Origin: Stutzerimonas stutzeri
GTDB taxonomy: Bacteria; Pseudomonadota; Gammaproteobacteria; Pseudomonadales; Pseudomonadaceae
Assembly (NCBI RefSeq): GCF_024448935.1
Contig: NZ_JAMOIE010000002.1
Coordinates: 54,343 to 118,342, forward strand
Direction: 5' to 3'
Length of the DNA: 64,000 nt
In this document: positions 20,260 through 29,600 of the stretch, piece after piece
Numbering within the stretch: position 1 is the stretch's first letter
How the letters are laid out: each line of letters starts with the position of its first letter
The notes under the pieces: model-generated
Seen by the model: only the letters and a program-made list of their open reading frames with translations
What the model was told of the DNA's origin: nothing
Databases searched by the model: none
Translations under genes and position numbers: made by a program

Positions 20260-21666
20260 ATGAGCCTGAACGACAGCTGGATGCAACGCGACCTTGCCGT
20301 GCTCTGGCACCCCTGCACCCAGATGAAAGATCACGAGCAGCTGCCGCTGATTCCGATTCGCCGCGGCGAAGGCGTCTGGCTGGAGGATTTCGACGGCAAG
20401 CGCTACCTGGATGCAGTCAGCTCCTGGTGGGTCAACGTGTTCGGCCATGCCAATCCGCGCATCAACCAGCGCATCAAGGATCAGCTCGACCAGCTCGAGC
20501 ACGTGATGCTGGCCGGCTTCAGTCACCAGCCGGTGGTGGAGCTGTCGGAACGGCTGGTTGCGCTGACCCCGGCCGGACTGGACCGGGTCTTCTACACCGA
20601 CAACGGCTCCACCGGGATCGAAGTGGCGCTGAAGATGAGCTTCCACTACTGGCGCAACAGCGGACGTGGCCGGAAGCAGCGCTTCGTCACCCTGACCAAC
20701 AGCTATCACGGGGAAACCGTTGCCGCCATGTCGGTGGGCGACGTCGCCCTCTTCACCGACACCTACAAGCCGCTGCTGCTGGACACCTTCAAGGTGCCGA
20801 GCCCGGACTGCTACCTGCGACCCGAAGGCGTGAGCTGGGAAGCGCATTCGCGGCAGATGTTCGCGCACATGGAGCAGACCCTGGCCGAGCACCACCAGGA
20901 TATCGCCGCGGTCATCGTCGAACCGCTGATCCAGGGCGCCGGCGGCATGCGCATGTATCACCCGGTATATCTGAAGCTGCTGCGCGAGGCCTGCGACCGC
21001 TACGAAGTCCACCTCATTCACGACGAGATCGCGGTCGGCTTCGGCCGCACCGGCAGCATGTTCGCCTGCGAGCAGGCTGGCATCACGCCAGACTTCCTCT
21101 GCCTGTCCAAGGCCTTGACTGGCGGCTACCTGCCAATGGCCGCAGTGCTCACCACCGACCGAATGTACCGGGCGTTCTATGACGACTATTCGACGCTGCG
21201 CGCCTTCCTCCACTCGCACACCTACACCGGCAACCCGCTGGCCTGCGCCGCGGCGCTCGCAAGCCTCGACATTTTCGAACAGGACGGCATCATCGAAGCC
21301 AACAAGGCGCTGGCAGCACGAATGACGAAAGCCACCGCCCACCTCAGCGATCATCCACAGGTGGCCGAGGTGCGCCAGACCGGCATGGCGGTTGCCATCG
21401 AGATGGTGCAGCACAAGGCCAGCAAAACCCCCTATCCCTGGCAGGAACGCCGCGGCCTGAAGGTCTACCAGCACGCCCTGCATCGCGGCGCCTTGTTGCG
21501 CCCGCTGGGCAGCGTGGTGTATTTCCTGCCGCCCTATACCATCACCGAGGAACAAATCGACTTTCTCGCCGACGTGGCTACCGAAGGCATTGATATCGCG
21601 ACGCGCGCGACGGTCAGCGTCGCGGTACCGCTGGGGGCGCCCAGCGAATTTCGCGATCCAGGCTAA
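20260..21666 (+). CDS. bioA: Adenosylmethionine-8-amino-7-oxononanoate aminotransferase
   Basis: 468 aa PLP enzyme of biotin synthesis, using S-adenosylmethionine as amino donor to make 7,8-diaminopelargonate. The start follows AAAGGAGCGACC. Class III aminotransferase motifs are complete: LWHPCTQMKDHE, SSWWVNVFGHANPRIN, NGSTGIEVALKM, HDEIAVGFGRTGSMFACE and the PLP lysine in LCLSKALTGGYLPM. It is the only biotin gene here, divergent from the cytochrome b561 gene, as in P. aeruginosa, where bioA is separate from the main bio operon. Confidence 0.96.
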   Translation: MSLNDSWMQRDLAVLWHPCTQMKDHEQLPLIPIRRGEGVWLEDFDGKRYLDAVSSWWVNVFGHANPRINQRIKDQLDQLEHVMLAGFSHQPVVELSERLVALTPAGLDRVFYTDNGSTGIEVALKMSFHYWRNSGRGRKQRFVTLTNSYHGETVAAMSVGDVALFTDTYKPLLLDTFKVPSPDCYLRPEGVSWEAHSRQMFAHMEQTLAEHHQDIAAVIVEPLIQGAGGMRMYHPVYLKLLREACDRYEVHLIHDEIAVGFGRTGSMFACEQAGITPDFLCLSKALTGGYLPMAAVLTTDRMYRAFYDDYSTLRAFLHSHTYTGNPLACAAALASLDIFEQDGIIEANKALAARMTKATAHLSDHPQVAEVRQTGMAVAIEMVQHKASKTPYPWQERRGLKVYQHALHRGALLRPLGSVVYFLPPYTITEEQIDFLADVATEGIDIATRATVSVAVPLGAPSEFRDPG

Positions 21667-21754
21667 CGGAAGCGACAAGCAAGACAAGAACTGCAAGCCG
21701 GGCAGCCGATGCTTTAGACTTGCCGTTTCCAACTTGCCGCTTGCAGCTGCTCTT
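21667..21754. repeat. Intergenic inverted repeat upstream of rsmE
   Basis: CTGCAAGC (21691-21698) and GCTTGCAG (21739-21746) are perfect arms of a structured spacer rich in CAAG/CTTG. It belongs to the loose group of intergenic palindromes seen elsewhere in the window. Confidence 0.45.
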
Positions 21755-22471
21755 ATGCGCATATCCCGAGTTTTTATCGACACGCCTCTCTCACTGGGCA
21801 CCTGCGCGCTACCGGACGCTTCAGCGCATTACCTCAGCCGGGTTCTGCGACTGCCGGCCGGCGCTGGAGTGCAGCTGTTCGATGGCAGCGGCCGAGAGTT
21901 CTGCGGCGAACTGCTGGAGGTGGGCAAGAAGCAGGTGAAGGTCCGACTGCATGAGCAGCGCCCTGGCTTGCCCGAAGCACAGCTGAAGATCCACCTGGGC
22001 CAAGGGCTGTCGCGCGGCGAGCGTATGGATTGGGCGATTCAGAAAGCGACCGAATTGGGCGCTGCGGAAATCACGCCAATCATCAGCGAGCGCTGTGAAG
22101 TACGGCTCAATGACGAACGTGCCGATAAGCGCCTGGCGCACTGGCGCCAGATCGCCATCAGCGCCTGCGAACAGTGTGGACGTTCAGTCGTTCCGACCAT
22201 CCATCCGCCGATGCCGCTACAGGATTGGTTGACGCTGGAAGCGGAGCTGAAGCTGGTTCTACACCCGGTGGCCGAACCACTGACAGCGCATCAGCGGCCC
22301 GTCACCTTGGCCTTTCTGATCGGGCCGGAAGGTGGCTTGAACGATGCCGAAGTCGAACAGGCGCGCAGCGCCGGGTTTCAGCCAGCCCGCCTTGGGCCGC
22401 GCGTGCTGCGCACCGAAACCGCACCCGTGGTGGCCTTGAGCGTCGCTCAACAGCTTTGGGGCGACTTTTAA
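21755..22471 (+). CDS. rsmE: 16S rRNA (uracil-1498-N3)-methyltransferase
   Basis: 238 aa SPOUT-class enzyme methylating U1498 of 16S rRNA in the assembled 30S subunit. The N-terminal PUA-like part (RISRVFIDTPLSLG, AHYLSRVLRLPAGAGVQLFD) precedes the knotted domain with GQGLSRGERMDWAIQKATELG, ERCEVRL, FLIGPEGGLNDAEV and GPRVLRTETAPVVAL. The ATG at 21755 yields the conserved MRISRVF start; upstream sequence in the same frame is intergenic repeat. It follows bioA as in P. aeruginosa. Confidence 0.95.
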   Translation: MRISRVFIDTPLSLGTCALPDASAHYLSRVLRLPAGAGVQLFDGSGREFCGELLEVGKKQVKVRLHEQRPGLPEAQLKIHLGQGLSRGERMDWAIQKATELGAAEITPIISERCEVRLNDERADKRLAHWRQIAISACEQCGRSVVPTIHPPMPLQDWLTLEAELKLVLHPVAEPLTAHQRPVTLAFLIGPEGGLNDAEVEQARSAGFQPARLGPRVLRTETAPVVALSVAQQLWGDF

Positions 22472-22603
22472 GCTGGAAGGTTTTCTGCTCCGGTCTTTAC
22501 CTGCCAAGCGTTTCTGCACGGCCCGCTTCCTCTACAAGCTCTCAGCATCACCCGTCCAGCTTTCCAGCCTCCCGCGCTTTTTATCGGCTGTATCCGACCC
22601 GCC
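22472..22603. repeat. Degenerate intergenic palindrome, copy 2
   Basis: Between the convergent rsmE and chpC, the segment starting GCTGGAAGG and ending CGTCCAGCTTTCCAGCCTCCCGC carries weakened arms of the family seen at 1563 and 41536. It probably ends transcription from both sides. Confidence 0.45.
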
Positions 22604-23074
22604 TCAGATCAGGCCGGCGTCCGCCAGTTTCTGCTCCAGCGCGATAAGGTTCGGTATGCGCGCCTGAACATCGCCAAGGTTGACCGCGTCCAGCTCCAGA
22701 GGGGCCAACGGGACGTCCGACCGCGCCAGGTTCGGGTCAACCTTGATCGAGCGCGGGATGCCCTGAACCAGCAAAGCGATGAACTTCACATGATCACGCC
22801 CACCCAGGGCGTTTAGCACGGCCACGCGCGAACCCGGCCCCGTGTCGGGTTGACCGTCCGATGCCGCCTCGAACGACAGCAGCGGCAATCTCAGGTCTCG
22901 CCACGATATCTGCCCGAGAAACCAGGGCGGGGTGCCTTGCGCCGACTGCGGAGCGCGATAAGGAACAAGCTCGGCTACCGCGACGTTTGGCACCAGCAAC
23001 ATTCGGTCGGCCAAGGGGACCAGAAGCGCGGTTAGGCTGGCAGGGGTATCCTGATCGATAGCGGCTTGACTCAT
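22604..23074 (-). CDS. chpC: CheW-like coupling protein ChpC
   Basis: 156 aa. A CheW-like domain fills the protein (LLVPLADRMLLVPNVAVAEL, PPWFLGQISWRDLRLPLLSFE, FIALLVQGIPRSIKV), ending in a short segment with NLIALEQKLADAGLI. In P. aeruginosa ChpC is an accessory coupling protein thought to bring extra inputs to the Pil-Chp pathway. Its ATG overlaps the former chpB stop as ATGA, so its translation may depend on ribosomes finishing chpB; the frameshift upstream could lower its expression. Confidence 0.85.
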   Translation of the reverse strand: MSQAAIDQDTPASLTALLVPLADRMLLVPNVAVAELVPYRAPQSAQGTPPWFLGQISWRDLRLPLLSFEAASDGQPDTGPGSRVAVLNALGGRDHVKFIALLVQGIPRSIKVDPNLARSDVPLAPLELDAVNLGDVQARIPNLIALEQKLADAGLI

Positions 23075-23663
23075 GGGTTATCCGGTTGCAATGCCGCAAC
23101 GGGCTGGCTGGCCTGTTGCGCAAAATGATTGACCAAGGCCTGCGCCAGCTCGCGCGGATCGCCGCTGAGCGAGCTATAGCCGCCCTCGCGCAGGCTGTCG
23201 GGCATGCGCGAGCAAACGCAGGAGTCGGCTCGCTGGGTCCAGACCCTGCCGCCCTGTCGCAAAACATAGGCGGCCGCGGCATTGCCATCGCTGCGCATGC
23301 CGCTGAACGCGATGACACCGCAACGATCACCGAACTGCTGAGCCAGATTGAGCATCAGCTGATCGATGGACGGACTGTAGGGCTCGGTTCGGAGTGGCGC
23401 TCCGGCGCGAGCCCCTCGCCAAACAGGACCGGACAGCTGTGCCGCTCGAGCAAGGCATTAACCAGGGGAGAAGCTTCCGTCTGCGCAAGATCGACCAACC
23501 ACAGCTCGGCTTGCGCTGCCAGCAGGTCTGATTCCTCGATTCGCGCCGGGTCGCAGTTGAGCACGACCTTGTAACCATTGGCACTCAAGGCCTGCTGCAA
23601 CACGTGGCGCTGCAGCGAGGTGTCGGCGATTATGCCGATGCGTGCCGCAACGAGCTCACTCAT
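23071..23663 (-). pseudogene. chpB: chpB methylesterase, internal deletion and frameshift
   Basis: The ATG at 23663 overlaps the chpA stop. About 95 codons of the normal N-terminal region are readable (IGIIADTSLQRHVLQQALSA, LLERHSCPVLFGEGLAPERH). The frame then runs into PSPTVRPSIS and a stop. In another frame the CheB C-terminal end appears: EPYSPSIDQLMLNLAQQFGD, CGVIAFSGMRSDGNAAAAYV, SMPDSLREGGYS-like (here RMPDSLREGGYSSLSGDPRE). The whole locus is about 590 bp, whereas ChpB is about 340 aa, so roughly 150 codons with the catalytic Ser and His regions are gone and the join near 23375-23390 is out of frame. No active methylesterase can be made. Confidence 0.88.
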
Positions 23664-26600
23664 GACGCTTGACCAGTTGCTCGATTGTCTCGAGTAGCAG
23701 CGATTCCTGGTAAGGTTTTCCAAGGTACGCGTTCACGCCGATGGCCATGGCCCGATCCCTGTGCTTTTCGCCGGTTCGCGAGGTGATCATGATGATGGGC
23801 AGAGCCTTCAGATGCTCATCGCGCCGCACCAGCGTGGCCACTTCGAAGCCGTCCATCCGCGGCATTTCGATATCCAGCAGGATGATGTCGGGCTTGCGCT
23901 CGTGCAACTGCGCGATCGCGTCGACACCATCCTTGGCCGTCAGCACGTTCATTCCGTTCCGCTCGAGGAGGCGACTGGTGACCTTGCGCACAGTCACCGA
24001 ATCGTCAATCACCATCACCAGCGTTGGCCGAGCGACTTCGCTATCGGCCGGCTCGTCTTCGCCGAGCAGGCGCAGTGGCTGCTGCTGGGTAAGCAGATGG
24101 GCATGCAGGACACGGATGGTCGCGAGCAGATCGAGGATCACCACCACTCGGCCATCGCCGAGAATGGTCGCCCCGGAAATGCCCGGCACAGTGACAAATT
24201 GCCGCCCCAAGCCCTTCACCACAATTTCGCGGGAACCAGCGAGGCTGTCGACCTGTACCGCCACACTGTGGTCATTCGAACGCACCAGGATCACCGGTAA
24301 CGGCAGGCTTTGCCCGACCAGCTTTGGCCGCTGACCGTTGTTCAGCAGCTCGCCTAAGTAGCGCAACTCATAGGTCTGTCCCGCATACTCGAAGCGCGAT
24401 GCACCTGGCTGGTAATAGGCTTCGAGTTCGTAAGGCGACACACGCACGATGCCTTCGATCGTGTTCAGCGGAATCGCATAAAGGTCCTCGCCGGAATACA
24501 CCATCAGAGCCCGATTGACCGACACAGTGAATGGCAGGCGGATCAGGAAGCGTGTCCCTTTGCCAAGCGTAGACTCGATGCTCATGGAGCCCCCGAGCTG
24601 CTTGACCTCGGAATGCACCACATCCATGCCGACACCACGCCCGGATATCTGCGTCACTTGCTCGGCGGTCGAGAAACCGGCCTCGAGAATGAACTGCAGC
24701 ACGTCATGGTCCGACAGCTCGATGCCGGGCTGCATCAAGCCGCGCTCGATCGCCTTGCGGCGAACGGCTTCAAGGTTGATGCCTGCACCGTCATCGCTCA
24801 AGGCCAGCACGATATCCCCGCCTTCACGGCTCAGGTCCAGGCGAATGTTGCCCTGCTCGGGCTTACCTGCTGCGACACGCTTGGCGCCGACCTCAATACC
24901 GTGGTCAACCGCGTTGCGCAGCATATGCTCCAATGGCGCAACGATGCGCTCGAGTACGCTGCGGTCCATCTCACCTGTCGCATTGCCCACCTGGAACTCG
25001 ACCTGCTTGCCTAGCTCGCCAGCCACCTGACGAACAATCCGGCGCAAACGAGGCACCAGCCGATCGAAGGGAACCATGCGGGTGCGCATGAGGCCTTCCT
25101 GCAGCTCCGTGTTGACCCGCGCCTGCTGCAGCAGCAAGGTTTCCGCGTCGCGATTACGCGCGGCCAGGGTTTCCTTTAGATCCAGCAGGTCCGATGCCGA
25201 CTCGAACAGTGCGCGTGACAGCTGCTGCAACTGCGAATGCCGGTCCATTTCCAGCGGATCGAAGTCGTCGTAGCCTGCACGCTCGGCTTCAGCCTGATAG
25301 CGGCTAAGAATCTGCGCCTGGGTTTCGGTGTCCAACCGTCGCAACTGGTCGCGAACCCGCTCGATAGTGGCTTCCATCTCTCCCAAGGTGAAGCCAACGT
25401 CGCTGACCTGCTGCTCAACCCGACCGCGGAAAATTGATGTTTCGCCCGCCAGGTTGACCAATCCCTCCAAAAGGTCCGCAGGCACCTTGACCAGTTCCTG
25501 CGGTGCGCGGCGTGAAGCAGCATCCAGTGCAGCCTGTTCGGCGCGGCGGATGAATGGCAGAACCTTAGCCGGCGAAGTGCCGGTCGGAGCCTGAGCACTG
25601 GCGGCCACAATAGGCGTTTCGAGCACGATGACGGACGAGCTTGTGTGCTCCGCCTGCGTAATTTCCTGCGGCTGTGAGTCTGTCTCCAGATCGGGCTCAG
25701 TTATCAGCCGCGAGCGCATCGACTCGACCTCTTTGAGCAATGCGTCATAGCTGCCCTGCACGTCCAGAAACAGGCTGTCAGTCCATGGACCGCCTTGCAG
25801 TTGCGCCTCGCTCAGACGTTGCTCCAGGTCATGCGCCATGTCGCCCAGCCGAACTTGAGCCGCCAGCCGCGCACCGCCTTTCAGGGTATGGAGCACCCGC
25901 ATCATGTCGGCCAGAGGCGCGACGCTATCACCTGTGGCTTCCCAGCGCCCGAGAGCGGACTCCATTTCCTCCAGCAGCTCGTCCGCTTCTTCGACGAAAA
26001 TATCGAGAATCTCGGCTTCGGCAGCGTCTTGGGCGGCATCCTGCGCTGCCTGCAACGCAACGCTGCTGGGCATGCTCAATTGCTCTTCAGGGTTCGCCCG
26101 AAAACGCTGAATGGTTGCGATCAGCGCTTGCCCGTCCGGCACCTCACGGAAAGCTCGCACGGCATCGAGCATTGCCGCGAGCCGATCATGGCAGGTTTGC
26201 AGGAGCGCGAACAAGGCTGGGCTGGCGCGGTAATGACCGGCGCACAGCCCCTCGTACAGGCACTCCAGGTCATGGGCCAGATCGCCGATCGCGCCTATGC
26301 CGGCCATCCACGCACCGCCTTTCAGGGTGTGCAGATCCCGTTGCAACGCTTCGATCTCAAGACTGTTGTCAACATCATCGACCCAGCGTTGAAGCGATGC
26401 TCCGGCGCGCCCGATGATGTCAAAGCCTTCTTCTAGAAAGATCGCTATCCGCTCTGGATTGCGGTTCTCCCAGCGACCTGCCTGTGCCTTGCCTGACTCG
26501 GTCGCCAAGGCCGGTTGCGGCGACTCGACCGGCTCCGGTTGCGGCGCTTCGGGCAGTTCGACGAGGCCCTGCGCCACTGGCTGGAGCCACGCTTGGAACG

Positions 26601-29600
26601 GAAAGATTTGCGCCGATGCAGGTCCGACCTCAGGTTCATCGCTGTCCATATCGAGCCCGAGCCGGGCATCATCGGGCGTCTCCGCAGCTTCCAGCCGCCC
26701 TGAGTCAGCAGCAGCGGACTCAGCCCTCTGCGGGTCCTCGTCGACCACTTGCGTTTCGTCGCCGGACCAAACAGCCGGCTCGAAGCCCGGTGCGACCCCA
26801 TGCCGATAAGCGCGGATGTGCTCGATCAGCCGCGCAGCGGGGTCCATTGGCTTGTGCGCCTGGAGCTGCTCAAGTTGCATGGCCAACTGATCGTGGCTGC
26901 GCAGGAGCAGCGTGGCAAGGTCATCCGTATGCACGTAGCGACCGTCTGAAAGCCCTTCATAGAGGGTTTCGAGCTCATGCGCGAGATCGCCAATCGGCCG
27001 AATTTCAGCCATCCGCGCGCCGCCTTTGAGGGTATGCAGGTCACGCAGCAAGGCCGATAACGCCAACTGATTGGCTGGGTCTCCCAGCCAGCGTTCCAGC
27101 GCATCGCCAGCGCTTTCCAATAGATCGACCGCTTCGTCAAGAAAGATCTCGACCATTTCCTCGTCTGGCTCGTCCTGGTCCAACAAAGGCTCGGCGAGCC
27201 AAGCTTCGGCTTCGGCTTCGGCTTCGGCTTCGGCTTCGGCTTCGGCTTCGGCTTCGGCTCGAGGCTGGCTGGTGGCGTCGATCGAGTCAAACGTAGCAGC
27301 GGGCGTCATGCCGCTTTCTTCGCCCGGTTGCTCAAAGCTGAGCGGATCAATCGCGTCGGCCAGCAACTGTTCAAGCCGGGCCACCAGCTCCGGCTGTCCG
27401 CTCACCTGCAGACCGGCCGCCACCTGATCCATCATGCCAACCAGCGCCTCGTGAGCCTGCTCGATGTCATCGAAGAATCGTGCGCTGACCGCAAGACGAC
27501 CTTCCTGCACAACCGCATACAGGTCGAGCAACGCCCGACACAGCGTGTCGATTTGCGGCAGCTCGGCCATCTGAGCGCCGAGACCCAGCGTCGTCAATTC
27601 TTCCAGCAGCGCCGTCAGCTCCTGCCGCTCGGCAGGATGCTCGCGCCAGCTCTGCAAGAGCGATTCGGCGTCGAGCAGGATGTTCATGCCCTCGGAGAGA
27701 AACTGCGCAATCATGCCTGGATCGCGTGGCTCGCCCCGTTCGGTATCGCCACGCGCGCCAGCATCCGCCAGCCGTGCCTGATGCAGCGCATGCACGCTGG
27801 CCATGAAATCTTCCGCACCCTCGATCGTTGCCAGCGGCTCACGCTCAAGATTGTCCAGCCCTCGCCTGAGCAGTTGCTCTGCGCTATGTAACAGTTCGGC
27901 CTCGGCCAGATCCATCTGTATCAGGTTGGCCTTGAATTCCTTGACCATTCTTTCCAATGGCGTGGCGATCTCCGCCATCGGCAGTATCCCGGCCATGTGC
28001 GCGCTCCCCTTGAGGGTATGTAGCGCACGCTGCAAAGGGTCGGTAACGGGTCGCGGCAGGCGTTGGGCGCAATCGGCGAGAAAGTCGACGAGCGCGGCAA
28101 GATGCGCTTCTGCCTCGTTGCGGAATATCTCCAGCAACTGCGGATCCAGCACTTCGTCAAGCAGCTCCGGCTGGGCCGGCTGGTCGATCGCGACTTCGCC
28201 CTGCGGGTCAGGTTCAGGCGGCTCCCCTTTGGCCAGGGCGTGAGCGTTGATCGCCAACCGATCAACATCATCGCGCTGGCGTTGTGCCTTGGCTGCAAAC
28301 TCTTCGACCAGGGTTGGCATCAGCGCCACCACGTCACCTACCAGTTGCTTGACCGGCTCGCCTGCGTCAAGGCTGCGATCAAGGAGCCGATTGAGCAGGT
28401 TTTCGACAGACCAGGCGAGTTCGCCGATGACCAACGCACGGACCATGCGCCCGCTGCCCTTGAGCGTATGGAAGGCGCGCCGCAGCTCGCCGAGGGCCTC
28501 CTTGTCAGACGGATCTTCAGACCAACGTGGCAGGTGCTCGGTGATGGTTTCGAGCACCTCGGCGGCTTCCTCGATGAAGACTTCAAGCAAGTCATCATCG
28601 ACTGCCTCCTCACCCTCGGGCGGAGGCAGAAGGCTCGGCGGAACATCCCGAGCCGGGGGATTGACCGAGACGACAGGCGTCGCCATGATCGCCTCCAGGG
28701 TCATGGCCGGCTCGTCGCAAGCCGCACGGACCATGGGGACGGGCAGCACGACTTCAGGCATATCGAGCGCAGCCATCTCGGCTTCGCTCCACTCCAGCAG
28801 GTAGTCCGGCGAATCATCGGCAGGCCGTCCTTCGGCAGTGTGCGATGCATCGTCCGCCGCGACAGCATCTGCTTGCAAAGATTCCAATTTTGCCAGTTCG
28901 AGAGTTTCGCCTGACCAATCGAACGACTCGGCTTGCGCCACACCGGCGACACCCGATGCGCCTGGGTTGGCCGGCTCGGTATCGGCACTCCGGTGTTGCC
29001 CAGATGGCGGAAAATCTGCTCGTATCGAGGCCTTGTCCTGCATTTCGGCAGCAGGCTCCGGGGCCTGCGCCGGCTCGGAAGGCAGCACTTCGATGTCATC
29101 GAGCGGATCCGACGACTCGACGTTCGCCTCAGGGCTGGTTTCTCCCAACCCGCTATAAGGCTGCTCGTTGAGCCGATAGCCCAACGCCTGCAGGCTCTCC
29201 TCGGCGACATTCAGGATCAGGTCGCCCTGCGAGCCGCAGTCTTCGCTGAGACGCTCGAGGTAATACTCGACGCTGGTTATTGCATCAGCCAGCGTATCCA
29301 GGCTTTGCCAATCCGGGATCGCCTGCTTCGCAAGCAATTGTTCCTGGATGTAGCGGTTGCAGGCATCCAGCAAGGCCGCCGCGCGGGCAAGGGGAACCAT
29401 TGCCAGCCCGCCGCGGGACTGGCTCAGCAACTCCGGAACAGCTGCCAGATGGTGATGGTTCCATTGCGAGGCGATGAACTCGATAATCGCGTCTTTTGCC
29501 TGTTCCAGGCCCGTACGCGCCTCGCGAATAACCAGGCGGTGGATCTGACCGACGTCGGTGGTAGGGAGATGACTCTCCTCGCCTCGATGCTCGGCTGCGG

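Noticed and set aside
20239..21801. A 520-codon minus-strand frame opposite bioA
   Set aside because: bioA has all catalytic motifs and a ribosome site; the antisense frame has none.
27203..27256. Tandem repeat considered as part of a CRISPR array
   Set aside because: Units are 6 bp without spacers and lie in frame inside chpA.
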